NCBI RefSeq assembly: GCF_003073045.1
Contig: NC_037594.1
Location: 24,310,927-24,374,926, forward strand
Direction of reading: 5' to 3'
Length of the DNA: 64,000 bases
DNA from: Pomacea canaliculata
Taxonomy: Eukaryota > Mollusca > Gastropoda > Architaenioglossa > Ampullariidae
Position numbers and translations under genes: made by a program. Position 1 is the stretch's first letter. Each line of letters starts with the position of its first letter. Of the stretch, positions 23,592 through 46,600 are shown piece by piece. A model generated the notes under the pieces. That model ran no database searches. It was not told the DNA's origin and was given only the letters and a program-made list of their open reading frames with translations.

Positions 23592-24617
23592 CAGTCGGAC
23601 CTCCATAAGTCGAACTCAAAGGGACCCGAAAAAACATTTGACTTACGGAGTTTTTGAGTTAGAGAAAATGGCGCAGAGGCGCAGGTTAATCAAGGACAAT
23701 GTTTTTCCGGTTAAATTACTGTATTATAACCGTTTATTATATTATTATTTTATACGGATGCATGTAGTACAGTACTGTACTATCGAACAGTACAATCAAA
23801 CAGCTTATTTTTAGAGAACAAAGTCTGTTAACTTCGTTTTGCGTCGATGTGCTGACGCATCTCACTCCAAAATCTCCTCCATCTCGTCAATGGACCGGAA
23901 CACATGGTCCTCGACATTCGGCGTACATTCCAAGCATCTGCGCAGTCTCAATATAGCCTGCCTCGCTTCTTTTCGACTAGGGGCAGGATATGTATCACCA
24001 TCTTGTTGTCTTCTTCCTCATCTCCGCCTCTCATCTTCCTTTTGTTCCTCGTTTGCCACCTCAGCAATAATGTCGCCTGCGCAAACCACTTCAAAACGCA
24101 TTGTTCATTGTCAGGATATTTACACCCTATCATCCTTTTCTGATGGCCACATGACCTCTCACTGTAGAGTTTCAAAATCTTCTTCTCTTTCAGAAAAGTG
24201 GACAGCGTACTTGTGGGAATGCCGAATTGTTTCGCAATTTCCACTTTCTTCTTGTCGCCCTTTTCGACGGCTGCATGATGACTGGAACTTTTTCTGCGAC
24301 TGACAGTTTTCAGCTGACGCTTACCACTTGCCATTTCCGCGGCACGTACCGCACGGGCAAAACCACACCGACACCAACTCTATCCAGAGCTCGTCTTTCT
24401 TGAGACAGTTTGGAACAGTTTGAGACATATTTGCGTCTGGTTGGTGATGACTCAAAATTCAACTAACGGAGGTTGGAAGCCCAAAAAATATATATATATA
24501 TCTTCGAGTTAAGGAGATCTAAAAATACATTGGTCTTATGGAATTTGGCCGGGAACTAACAATTCAATATAGGGAGGTTTTCGACATAGGGAAGGTCGAC
24601 TTATCGAGGTCCGACTG
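23592..24617. mobile_element. Tigger/pogo-like DNA transposon, TA target duplication
   Basis: A 1026-bp element with inverted ends: left CAGTCGGACCTCCATAAGTC at 23592, right GACTTATCGAGGTCCGACTG ending 24617. It is flanked by TA at 23590-23591 and 24618-24619, as expected for Tc1/mariner/pogo insertions. It contains a decayed N-terminal transposase frame on the minus strand (separate entry) but is far too short for a full Tigger transposase plus DDE domain. It lies between the secreted-protein cluster and MMUT. Confidence 0.85.
23948..24334 (-). pseudogene. Truncated pogo/Tigger transposase, CENP-B-type helix-turn-helix
   Basis: A 128-codon frame starting MASGKRQLKTVSRRKSS. The segment KKKVEIAKQFGIPTSTLSTF (about residues 28-47) is the classic CENP-B N-terminal helix-turn-helix that binds the transposon ends. 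The frame continues into the start of the second DNA-binding domain and then degenerates. No DDE catalytic domain is present, so it cannot mobilise itself. The reverse-strand open frame over the same bases is a shadow. Confidence 0.75.
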
Positions 24618-24619
24618 TA

Positions 24620-25344
24620 AAATTGTTCTGTATTTGAACTTTGTTTTAACCCTGGGAGACCCAGTGAATCATAGTTAAAGAACTTGATGTGAGATATGAT
24701 GTAATTGGTAAATTGATGGCATCACATCAAATCAGTTTTTATTCTTCTAAACGGCATCAATGAATTGTGAGTTCTATAAATCATCACAACACAGATAATA
24801 TTCAACAGCAGCCCCACTTTCCTGATGAAGTCTTTCGATTCACGGTCCTCTGTTTGCACTACAGATCAGTATAGGTACGTTCGTTCGTTCAGTTACCTAA
24901 AAAATTACACTTTTGCTTTACACAGATCATGACCCAAACCTTACACAATTAAATGACAATGAATCCACATCTACCAGGAAATGGATCAACTTACTAAATC
25001 TACTAAAATAATCAAATCTACAATCACTTCTTGCCAGCTCATGAACGTAATGTGTAGCAGACGACATTTTTCGGCATTAATATTCTTCAGAAACAAATAT
25101 GGTGAAAATATTCAAGTACTGATTTTGCTTTAGCGGCCATCATCCAGTAGCGCTCGCTTAATTCGCTGTCACCGAGAAAATTACCTGAAGATGCAGCTTA
25201 ATTATAGTTTTTAGTAATTTGAAAATCAAACGACCTAGTCACTCGTCATTTTTCAGGGGACTGTATTCCTAACAAAACCGGAAAGAATAGTTTTCGACTC
25301 TTCGTGAAAGAAAAGCTCCAGCATAGGATGCCCATGTTTACAAA
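24620..25344. other. Upstream region of MMUT
   Basis: AT-rich DNA with no TATA box or CpG-rich promoter apparent. It must contain the MMUT promoter and 5' UTR, but I cannot place a transcription start. Confidence 0.35.
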
Positions 25345-33859
<8,515 letters not shown>

Positions 33860-34669
33860 AAGACAGAAAAAACAGTTTCTTGCTTTTAATTTGAAATCAG
33901 GCTTCTGTGAATGTTTACTAGTCGCTGAATTTGGAATTTGGTGACAAATATTTTTTGATGTGATAAATGGGAACCTGTTACTATACATGATTGCTACTGA
34001 GATTGAAGATATATATATATACCAAGACAATTTTTGCTTTCAGAATGTTTTCATGTGTATTTTCTGATTCTTTTCTCACTTTTCCTTACTCATGCTTGTT
34101 TGGCTTTGACATTTCTCAAATGCTCATGCGAAATCATGCTGGAAGAACACTGTATTTGATGTAAACAGTGGTTATGCAGAGATTAGTTAACTACACTGGA
34201 TATGCAAGAGTTTGTATCTTCTTGTAAACAGTGAAAGTACCAGTTGAAGCCATTTGTGTGAAATGTGATGATGCAAGGACTCTTTTTATGACCTAACCCT
34301 GGGTGGGAAACAGACTTCAGGTGGATAACTCTTTTGACACATTAACTTGGGTCATGAATATCTCTGCTGAAGTCTGAAAATTCAGATTACAAGATTACAA
34401 CTAGAACCATAAAAGACCACAATTGCTGGGTTCCTCAATTGTTCTATTATCATTGCACAACAGTGATGACTTGAATACACTTTGGCATAATCTGTGTTTA
34501 TGTTACACAATTGAATGTGGCAATATAAACTAAATTATTTTTACGATACTAGTGATGTGAATTCTATGAGTATGGCAAGAGGTCAGAAACAAACATTGTC
34601 CAGATCATGTGCCCAGCCACCCACACACACCTAGTTTAATTCTTCTTGTACACATCTTCTCAAACAGAA
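33860..34669. other. Convergent intergenic spacer between MMUT and POLG
   Basis: Holds the 3' UTRs of both genes. No canonical AATAAA could be assigned with confidence on either strand, and no other gene is seen. Confidence 0.5.
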
Positions 34670-37600
34670 TTATGCTGACAGCTTTCCACCAGTCTTTTGT
34701 AACACCTGAAGTATGTCGAGTGCCTCACCTGCAAACAAAAATTTTCTTTGGTGAAATGGCAAATGCCAACATCTCATCAACCAACTTTCCTCTGTACTCA
34801 CTGATACATTATATCGGCCCAACCTTATTTAATATCTACTGACACATACCTGTCACATCAACATGAATATGCAAAATACTTTTTGTAATTTGAGTAAGCA
34901 TATCAATGTCTTCACTAAAACAGTTTAAAAGATATAAATTGATGAAGAAATCAAAATGTAAAAATAGTAAGTGGAAATATAAACAGAGGAGGAACACAAG
35001 TATTACTATTTAGCAACATTTACCTTTGGGAATGCCATAGCCTTCAGCCAGCCCATGTGGGTTTGAGGGTGTCTTGCAATCCATTGTCACCTCTTTCCGT
35101 AGACATACATCAACATCCACAGCACTGAAGAATGCAACTGACTGGAAATCAAAGGCAAAGTACTGATATCATATAATGACATATTCTGAATAAGTTCAAT
35201 AACATTCATTAAACTGCACCCTTGCAGGATCACTAAAACAGGCATTGGAGTTTTACTTGCATGTCCTCTTACCTGCATGTCAAAATTTGTGGAAGCTAGT
35301 TATGACTCTTATCTCAAGAATAAATTTTATTTTAAAATTCACTTTACAAACCTGGTGTGTCATCCAATTCTTCACTTTTTACTTTGATACAATTGCACAG
35401 TTGCCATTTCTACATTTTTGCCAAGTCTACTTATGTCATACCTGATATTGCAGAAATCCAACCCTTAATTTTTAGAACAGCTTATATGGATTACTGAAGT
35501 CAAAGAAGAATCATGATAAGAAGAGCAAAATGTTAATAAATCTGGATAACTTATATACAGATTTTAGTGCGATACCCATCACTAGAGAACATGATGTGGA
35601 AAAGATTTTTTCATAGCTTTCGAAAGCATAAAATGTGGTATGTTTGAGGGTAAAAATTCAAAGCCCTCTCAAAATATCCTCACCTGAGGCAGGTCATGCA
35701 TTTTGAGACGGAAGGCAAACATGGTGCGAGTCAGAAGGTTGGTGATGTGCAATGCAAGGGCTGCTCTGTATCGGTCAGGAGATGCCACAAGATAGCGAAC
35801 CTCGTCATGGATGCTGATGCAGAAGCGACCATTAATGCCATGCATGTCCATCAGCCATCTCATACACACCAACATGAGGTGCAGATAGTCAACTGCTGAA
35901 CTTTGCACCACCCAGTTCACCCGACTGGTAAGAAACTAAACAAAGAGCAACCACAAAGAACATTAGTACTTTTGAGTGTCACCAGCAATATGACAACGCA
36001 TGTGATCATCAATTACTTCCTTCACACTAATGCCAAAATTACGAGACTAGATTCCTTAGGATATGTCAGAAAGTTGGCGATCTGAAGTGCAAGGGCTGCT
36101 CTGTATCATGACTCACATCATCAAGAACAAACTTGGGCTCCAAGGCTTTACTGATGCGACAGCCCAGAACAGGAGTAGTTGGGTTAGGGGAGTTTGCGAT
36201 CTGTTCAAGGGCATTGAACATGTGGCTTTCACTGCAACATACAACAGATTTTAGAAAATTGCAGTTCACATAACTTTTTTTTTTTCAAAAATGAACCCGT
36301 CCCCAGCATCAACAGTGTTCGTGTTTTCAAACAGGAAAATTGTTAAGATTTTTTCTCATGATAAATTTCTCATGTGAGGGAAAAAATCTCATTTTCATGG
36401 TTTTTCACAAATCTAGAAATGCTTAAATGCAGTAAATTTTGTTTTTATGCAGATCTTTAGGCACCAAGCCAGAAACACACTTTCTGTTTCCTGTTTCTCT
36501 TTTAGATAATTAAGCTTCTATGTCATCATTTTTTTAAATTAAGAAAATAGATACATGCTTACCTTCCACCTGTCCACAACCGTTCATTGCTGCAAAAGAT
36601 CAAAACATGTGGTAGACAAGGCAGACTGATGTCTAGGCACACATGCTAAGATCGTCTTGACAAAATCACTAGAATGATGTATTAGGTATCCTCTTTGCTG
36701 CAGATAATATACACCAATATTTTTCATTTAAGACTTCTGAAATATAGCTGCCATTTTTTCTCTTTTTGCTGAACTGTCCTTTCAAGGAGCAACCTGTTAG
36801 GCTAGCTGTGGCCTAATATAGCGGTTCAATTTATTAACCTGTTCCAATACACATCCAAACCAAAAATATATGCAATTTGACAATCATTGCAATATTAATT
36901 GTAATTAATCTATAAGGGTGACATGCAGCTAATGTGTGAGATTTCTTTCTGCACAGCAGTCTGCTTTGACCTTACTCGATGACATGACCACAGGCAAATA
37001 AGATTTGCTCTTTAACCTTCAATAGTTGACGCCCTGCCAGTTAGCATGTGGCTAGTGTTGCTGGCTGGGGAGAGGAGGAAGGGGCAAAGTGAAAATTGGT
37101 GTTGTAGGAGCCAACACTCACTTTATTGGTGACAAGCACTAACCGTTGTGCTACCAGACCGCCGGTGTACAGGTTCTCCTTTAACCTGGTGAGCAACAGC
37201 CCTCAGATAGCTATTAAGATGACAGCAAAGCAATACAGCAGTTTTTTAATGGTTATATTGCTGTCTAGGCTGGTATTCCGACTCTTCTCACTTTGAAGGT
37301 GAGTGATCTTTCCATGCACACTGCCCCTCTGGCACTTTTAGGCCCAATCTCGGCAGAGCAACATGCCATGATTTAATACACAATGGTTTGGCTTCCCTCC
37401 TTTGATTTCTGTTTTCTTGTGGTCACATCATCTGGTGAGGTCAAAGAAAAAAATGAAATTTTTAAGGTAAATTCTTTCTTCAAGACTTACTAATAAAAAT
37501 TTCATTTCTCTATTGACATTATCTATTTTCTTTTCCCATACTTGCGTTCTCCCTTGGTTTTTCGGAACATGTCCTTTGCTGTGATGCGTGCCTGTTGTGG

Positions 37601-40600
37601 AGTTATGCTTGGGTTGAACTGCATCAGCAGCTGCTCAGCAAAAGCCTGTCCAGCTCCATAGATTCTCCCATAGTTCAGAATCTGCAGGCACCAAAAAGCA
37701 AATCTTTGGAAATAAGCAGTTTATGATCTTGTCACGTGCACTCTCAAAGAACTGTTGCAGATCACATTCTCAAGCTTTTATATCTAGATAGAGTAACAAG
37801 TAGAGCAGGTGAATTCAAGATGAATCATTTACAAAATGATTTGGAACTGCAAGTTTTTAGTTTTTAAAACTTTTGTGGTCTCCATCAGTAACTCAATTAA
37901 TGACTTATTAAAAGCATAATACAGTGGAACCTCGGTTAACGAACTTAATCCGTTCTGGAAAGCTGTTCGTTAACCGAAATGTTCGTTATCCGAAACAATT
38001 TTTTCCATAAGAAATAAAGGAAATAGATTTAATTGGTTCCCAGCCCTGTTAACTCGCTATTTGAAAGTTACAGGCTATATATAGATAGGTATTTGTTTTA
38101 ATGAGAACAGTTAATGCAATATAAATGGAGTTAAATAAACATAAAAACATTAACGAAAGCATTTAAACAGAAAACTTGCCGTTTTGACGGCGTGGTTGGA
38201 AACAGGTGTGAGGAAGGGGTGGAATTACTGCTTTGATTCCCCTCTCCATGAGCACACGTGACATTATAAAATCGGGGAGACTTCCCTTTTCTGTAGCTTT
38301 GAGGTTGAAGAAAAAAACTTGTCCAGTGTCTGCTCCTTCTGTCTTTTTTGTAAAACTCTTCTAATACATCACATATCCGACAGACGCATGCCGCCTTCAT
38401 ACTTTAAAATCATTTCCTTTTCAATTCATTTGTTGGCCGCTTCCTTGTCATTACTACTACTATTATTGCTCTTAATCTTTTTTTGGAGCCATGATTGAGG
38501 ATTATCTTATTAAAATAAAGCACAACAATCACTAAATAAGAAGGATGCGCATAGATAAGGAACGACCGATCGTAGCGCGAATGATGACATGCTGTCGGTC
38601 GCGTGTGGTTCACGTGCTGTTCGTTATCCGAAATTTGTTCGCTATCGGAGACAAATTTTTAACGAAATTTTTGTTCGTTATCCGAAATTTTGTTCGCTAT
38701 CCGAGACAAATTTTTAGCGAAATTTTTGTTCGTTAACCGAAAAATTCGCTATCCGAGGTGTTCGCTAACCGAGGTTCCACTGTAGTTTCTTTTTCTTCAA
38801 CACTTTTATCTTGTTACGGACCTGAGTGTCTGAGTTACCAATTCTTTAGTCGAGTCAGCAGACATTTTATGCAACCTTTAAATACAAAATCATATGCTGA
38901 AGTCGTGCTACCTTCGCCTGGTCACGGCTGACACCGGCCAGCTCGGCAGTCTTGCTGTGTAGATCTGTTTTATCTGCTTTGTTTCCTTGCAGCGTCATCC
39001 ATCCCAAGGCAGTACAGCCTGGACAACACATGCACTCAAGCGGTCAGAAAGGTCAGGTCTACTGAAGTCCATGTTGTTTGATACTACAAATGCATTTTCA
39101 CTTCATTCTACATGCACTTGCACATATCTTTAGTTTAAACACACTCATTAAAATACTGCAATAAAAAGAAAAAAAAACCCAACAGTATAGGCAATCAGAA
39201 TTGTTCTGTCATGCTATATTACAAGCCTATGCCAGCATACTCTATCTTTTTAGATTTTAAACATGCCTTTTTCTGTATTTGATTGTAATGTTCAGGAAAA
39301 ATGTAACACACCATGGATCTTCATAAAAAAGGCATCCCCCAAAACTGCCGCAATCCACAGCTCCTGTGAATCCACATCAGCACCCACAAAATGGTAACCT
39401 GGAGGGGTGTGTATCATGGCTTTCAGTTCACTCCCAATGCGATCAGGCTGTACACAACAAACATCAGCATGAAAATGACACCACCCTTCCTACACCAGTA
39501 GCTGATAAATAATGAAATACTTCTTTTAAAACAAACCATTACTTTAATACAATATATTTTTACTCACAATAATGCATCAATTTGATAGCAAACTTTAATC
39601 ATCAACATGAATGCTATCCATGTTCCCTATAAGTTCTTGTGATAATTTTATCCTGGATTTCGTGCTCGAAGTATTGAACACTTATCATTCATACAAATGA
39701 AGTGAGAAGACTACCATTCAAGCCAAAGAAGTCTTTAAAATTTTCAATAAACAGCAACCTGATAGTCAATAAAGAGATTGAATAAAATATCTTGAATTAA
39801 AAATCTGGAAAGCGAGAAAATAAACCAGCCTGGAATCAAGATGGACTCACATAGGCATTGCTAGCTGTAAGCCATGTTGGTTCAACGGCTCGTCGTGTTA
39901 TAGTTCCTGCCACAACAAGTCGAGGAACAATAGCCCCATACTGTTCATATTCTTTGTAGTCAGAATGTCTGTAGGTAGTTGCATAAGAGATTTATAAACA
40001 GGCAGATCCATGCTTTTTTTAACAAAACTGTTTCGCTTTATGAAAGAATATGGAAACATGGTGGTTTTACTATCTCACTTTATCCCTAACATAGTTTTTT
40101 TAAAAAAACACCCATGATAATATACTGAAACCACTTAAACAATCAAAGTTACATAGATACAATTATATTCATAATGATATTACTATTTTGATTATGATAG
40201 AAAAAAAGATTAAAGAATATTAGTCAGTAAATCAGATCTTGAAAGCAGAAAAAGTATGAAAAGGAATAAAAATGTAAATGGAAAAATATTTAATCTTACT
40301 TTGTGACATACTTTGGCAGCTCCCCTTTTTTAAGCCAAACTGCCATTTGTCCTCTGTTAACAAGTAAATGGACAATCACAAATCTAAACCTCCACAACCA
40401 CAAGTTTCATCATCGTCGCTGACCTCTAGCTACTGTGATTCAAAGTGTCTATGCAAAATGTCAGATGTCTGTGATAACTGCACCTTGATAACGAAGATAA
40501 CATTTGAACAAGTTCTAAGAGATTTACCCGGAGTGATGCAATTCTGATAATATCCTGCTGATTAAACAAACATACCTGTATGGATATAAATCATTTTCTC

Positions 40601-43600
40601 AGCCATATAGAGCAATCTCTGCAGGTGCTTTCTGTAGATAAAATTTAGTCACAAAACCATGTGTACAGCCATAATCTTAGAGGGGGAGTGGCAGTTGCCT
40701 TATAACCACTTGGTCTATCACAAAGAAAGACAGGCAAGTCTTACTCAATCCTCTCCTGATTGTTTTTCCAGTATGAGCAGATTTTGCTGAGGAGAAGTGC
40801 ATGGTTTGCATGATCACCTGTCTCTGCCTGCAGAGTACCGTCCTCTACCCTGTGTAGGTAATCTTTGGCCAGAGGATTGCCCACACGCTTTTTGTCACCA
40901 TCCTAACAGGGACAATGAGCAGTTGAACATGAGCATTGTACAGTGTTAAAAACATCTATAGGTAAAAGTGTGTTTATTTTATTTTAATTTCACAATATAC
41001 TCTGCAGAAGCAGTCATCATCGAAGGGCACCTCCATGCATTTCAAAATGGACACTAGTTCACAGTCAAGAAGATAAAACTCATCGTTACACCCCCTTCCC
41101 CCATCCTTCCGAAAAAAAGTACCCATTTTCCATACCTTGTGTGGAATCCTGTAAAATAAGCAGCCAGGTAAACCAATGTCATAAGGTCCATCCCCTAAAC
41201 TGGCATCAGATTTCTGGCATCAGAGAAAGAGACAGAGAAAAAAAGAGAACAATTGCCTTGATCCAACATAATTCATAGTGCTCACAGGTGATTTTTTTTT
41301 AATTTCCACTGATATTTCATTGACATTTAGACAAGCTCAAGTTTGATACTGATTCTTTGGTTCGTGGCACCTGCCAATTAACAATGGTACATCTTAGGCT
41401 TTTTTGGTAGGTTAAAGAAAAGGTCAACATTATTCGCATTCATAATAAATGGTACTAATCTTTTTAATTTTGGAATCAATTGTCATGTGCATGCTCAAAA
41501 TACAAAAATTAAGCGCCAGGACTTACTGCAACTAAAGAAATTTCTGTTTAATTAGTCAATGAATTTTGCTAGCTTAAAATTAATAATTTTATGTAGGCAA
41601 CATGCCCAGCTAAATTTTATTGCTCATACCTTGCCTTTTGGGTGATCTCTGGCAGCATCCCAATGCAGAATGACCTCCTGAGGCTCCATTGCCTGCTGGT
41701 CAAAATTTTGGCCCAGGAAATGGTTCAAGTCAGCTGGCATCTCCTTATCTTTGAATAAGAGTGGTTTGCTTTTTTTCATAAACTCTAGATAAGCCCTGGG
41801 ACAAAAAGGCAACAGCAGTAGCAACAAGAAATCGTGGTTGCTCTAGTGCAGCAAAACAATCAACATGATACAGAATAGAAAGAGATGGGGAAAGAAGACT
41901 GGAAGAGAGAGAAAATTCTTGCACATGAATTCTGTTGCTTATTACCTAACAGGGAAGTCACTGTTGGTTTCTCCTTGATCCTGCTCTGCAAGTTCTTTCT
42001 CTATCTCTGAAGGCTCCTTGAAGGACGGAACAAGATAACCCCAGCCAAAGGTCTGGTCAAAGTGAACAGGGTATCCATCCCAAGTCAAGCGCATAAGCTT
42101 TGGTGTAACACGGCACTGAGTGCTAATGTTTGAAGGCCCTGGATACCAGTCTTCATCGTTTGGACGAGGACACAGCTCACGATACCAGCTAAACAGCAAA
42201 AAAGTGGGCTTTTGACTTCAGTCAGTTCTACACAAGAGCATCACAAAAAAAAAGCTTTCATTAATAACACAGATTTAACCACAGAAATAGGTCCTAACTC
42301 CATAACAAAGATTTATTTTATTATTTTTCTTTTTCATTAATGAATTTGGAAAGCACTTTCTTTACCCATGTGAGTGCAAGGTAAATACACTGCACATGAA
42401 AAACTTCAAACCACTGACAGTTAACCAAAGGAGTTGTGGGATTAAAACCGGCCACCTAGGCTCAGTCATATATGAATATACCATATTATTAGCCCTCTAA
42501 GAAACATTGTATTTCATTCCTTTAATATATTGCTTCTAAATGTCGATACTGTCATTAAAAAGTCAGAAAATTACATACGCAGGATAGCCAGCCATAAATG
42601 TGGGATTCTTTGGAACTCTGCTGGCTGTTGAATACACTTGTTCTAAAATTTCCATCCTTTCCTTCCGGGCTTCATCATCCTGGTTATATAAGAAGTTAAG
42701 GAGACATTTTTTTTCTTTCACAAGATAAAACACACAAAAACACACACACACACAGAGGGGAAAAAAGTTTGATCAGTCTGCATTTATGCTGTTTTAGTAT
42801 TAAATTAGAAAGTTAATGATACTTCTAGAAACGTGAGAAAGTCCATGTCCTCCTCTCTGGTTGTTGTATTTCTTATGGTCTGCAATGACTCTTGGATCCA
42901 GATGCTTTTTTATTCATTTTAAATTGTGATACTGACCAGTCAAGATCCCACAGCCATGGATCATTTTTGTACCTGGCCAGAAGACATGCCAGAATTGCAA
43001 TACATAGCAAGATTATTATGACAAACAAGTTTAAGAATGTAAATAAAGCAGAGTGCAGTGTGTATATCTGTGTGGGTCTGGTTGATAATCATGCAGAAAT
43101 AAATCTTTTGTTTAAACCTAACCACATTTAGCAGGAATATTTCTGCTGTCTATGGAAGATCTCTGTCTATCTCTGATTGGTATATGTTTCTGTAGAGCAT
43201 GTTTATTTCCTTCATTTTGTTGCTGGTGGTTCCAAAGCAATACTATGTGCAATAAATTTTTACATTTGTCTACTACACAGCACAAATCTTTACACTGTAA
43301 TTTGAGAGAGCAAAAGAGGGGAGAAGGGAGTGAATGAACAGGATGGGTAGCAGCTTTACTGGAAATATAAGCTGTCAGCCTGTCAAGTTCAAAAAGAGTC
43401 ATCAAGAGTGCATGTTTTACTATTTTACTACATTGTCACCACAAATGAAGCCATAAAAGAAGAGTTTTGAACATTTTGTATGAACAAATATAATTCTGTC
43501 AAGTTTTAGTAGGAAATATTACTTCTGAAGAACCACATGATGAGAAAATAAGCTATAAAAAGGAAACTTTATGTATGTAGTCATATTATCAAATCATCTG

Positions 43601-46600
43601 CATGATCTGAACCTGAACAAGCATTACCTGAATTCCTTCCTGAAATATGTTTTACATGAAAAGCTTGGAAATATATATATATACTCAATATATACTAAAC
43701 TGGAAATAAAAGCAATAATGTTACATATTTCATTTCTAATGCATTTTGTTCTCATTTATTCTACAAAAATATTTTGTTTAAAAAGATCATCCAAACATTT
43801 AAGATACTGAAAACAAGTTATGAGGGCCAGTACACCTACTGTTCATCCTCTAGTAGGTGACAAGCCTCATCAGCGAGAGAAATCAGCAGTTTACGCAGCT
43901 CTCTCTGCAGTTCTAAATAGGTTGCATTGGCATGCTCTAAATAGCGTGACCATATACTGTTGACTGGTAGGTATGCTGATCCCATTTCCAGCATCCCCCC
44001 AAGGGTTACAGGATGAGGAAACCTTCAACCAGGAGAAATAGCTATGTGATGCTTAGATTTTAAATTCTGTATTTTTTAATATTTAAAAAGAAATAAATTT
44101 TTCTGCAGCATCAGAGACATGGGCTAATGGGAGAGCAGATGAAAATAAAGAGTGTTTAGGGGAGTAAATATGTTCATGCAGCCATACAAGCCATACACAT
44201 GGTGGTGTGAATGTGTGTGCTTTATTATACCCATGTACATTGTTTGATAATTCACATTTTTCAGCTTATATTTACTTTAATTCCAATCCACATCATCAGT
44301 TTCTTAAATATTAAAAAATATGTTTACATATCATATATAGTAGAAGAAATAATGATACTATAATTTATATAAATGTACAGTTGTCACAAACATTTTGTAC
44401 AAATGTGTCACACTTGGATGATGTTCTACAAATGAATGAATGGACTGTATATGTCTGAATCATCACTAAAATATGACATTCCCACTACAGAGTGTTTAAA
44501 ACATCCTCCTGACAAGTGAATTCATTTACAGATAAACTTTAAAAGAAACACACCTTTCAAAAAATTCTGGCCAGAGCTTTGCAAAAACTGAATGTGTTGC
44601 CAAGACATCCTTGGCACAATAAGTCATCAGTGCCTGTCAAATCAGAGTATATATACACACATTAATAATAGGATTTATATAGCACATTTCCCTATATGGA
44701 GGCAAGCTCAACAGACTTTACAAGAGACAAGGGGCTGTTTGATGCTGTTTGGGACAGGTCAAAATACACACAGATGCACAGTGAATATTGCCAGTAGCAT
44801 GAAGGAACGCAGAAAGGAGAAGATGGAGAAAGGAACAGTCAGGGTAGACCAATTACAGTAATTTCAAAGGAGATGAGTTTAAGTCCAGACCAGAACGCAT
44901 GCAGTGTCCCAAATGTAGAGAGATACAGAGACAGGGAATTTCAAATACTGGAGCCAAAGAAAGAGAACACCAAATGGTGTTCAGCAACATCCTACCTCTC
45001 ATTCTTATGCAAGCAAGAATTCCTAGATTTTGGAACATTTTGCTATCTTCTGTGCATCAGAAAGGTTTTAAGAAGTAACCCACTGCTAATTAGCCTGCGC
45101 TCACATCTTCCATAATGTATCCATTATACATCAGTAAACATGATACTAAATTTTTACCTGGTAGTCTTGACGAACATCTTCCATAGTACCCTCTACAAAA
45201 ATGTTACGCTTCTCTTTGTCAAGTAGTTTCCCATTGCAGTGAAGCTGGTACACAGCATTCAGATTGTTCATCCCACCAACCTTCTTCCATTCATCAGACT
45301 GGATTGCAGAGTAAGAGTGCTCACAAAATTACATAAGACACAACATTCTTTTCATGAACACGACAAATCAACTGTCTTTCGTATCTTTAGAGTATGGCTT
45401 TACCTTCATATTTATAATCATTATTAATAAAGTTTTCATAAAGTATGATCAGTAAACTTTTATATGTTTCTTGCATTTGTGTGTGCGTCTTAAAGAGACA
45501 TAATAAAAAAAGAAAGTGAGCTTTTTGTGTGTTACAAGACTGTTTTTCCCCAAAACTGTTCTCTGTCTACATCAGTGAAGTCCAGACAGATCTTTCCAGT
45601 TGTGCCCTATCACTTGATCTAGCTTGCAGATGACATGGCATTGGTAGCTAACTCAAGGATGAGAACTCACTAGCAAGGTATTTTCTTCAAATTAAGAAAC
45701 CACCTTTGTGATTTGAAGAAAGCTTTCTGGTGCTCAATGTTTCTAAAACTAAAGAAGTGGTCCTTGATATCAACTTCTCCATACCTCCTTGGTTGTCGGC
45801 AACAAGATGGTAGAAATAGGTGCAAAGTTTTAAGTACCTCAGCATAGCCCTGGACAACAAACTTTTTTTTCCAATAGGAATTTCGGTGTCAGTGGTCCTG
45901 CACTTGAAACATTGTATTGCAGCCTGATCAAATGTATTCTCAGATTTAACCTGTCAGCGTGCTTTGGCATACTATCAATCAAAGATAAGGCTTGCTTGAT
46001 GAAGGTGGTCAAGACTGCCAGCAAGATCACTGGCCTTCCATAAAGAACCACTAAATGACCTATACACTAGGAATGTGAGGTTAAAAGCTGTCAGTATTAT
46101 CAAAGACCCCTCTCACCCACTGCATCAAATTTCAAATGCCACCCTCTGGCCACAGATGGAAACAATTGGTCACCAAGAAGAGTGGTCTGGCCATGTCCTT
46201 TATACCTTCTGCAATGTCACTCTTGAACAGGACTAACAAATATACCTAGTGTTTATGCATGTATGTGAGTGTGTGCATGCCTCTGATAATTATTGCTAGG
46301 AGTAGGGTGGTGTTTAAGAGTGTAGTAATTGTAAAGGTGTGTGGGATGTGACTGCACCTTGTTTAGCTCCCTGCTTACATGATCTCCCAGCAAAGAAAAA
46401 TTTCTATCTCTGTTGCATGGAAATAGACCAATTAAGATGTATTGTATAACAAACTTACCAAAAAACTTAAAAGCAGACTGAAAAAAACTAAAAATAAAAA
46501 ACGTTTGTTCAGATAACAAACATACTTACAGCTGCCATGTTAAACATTTTCTGCCGCTCTGTATGCTCCCGAACCTCTTTGCGTGATGAGTCAGTCTTAG

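Noticed and set aside
23839..24303. 154-codon plus-strand open frame
   Set aside because: It is the antisense shadow of the decayed Tigger transposase frame and of the transposon body; no independent motif.
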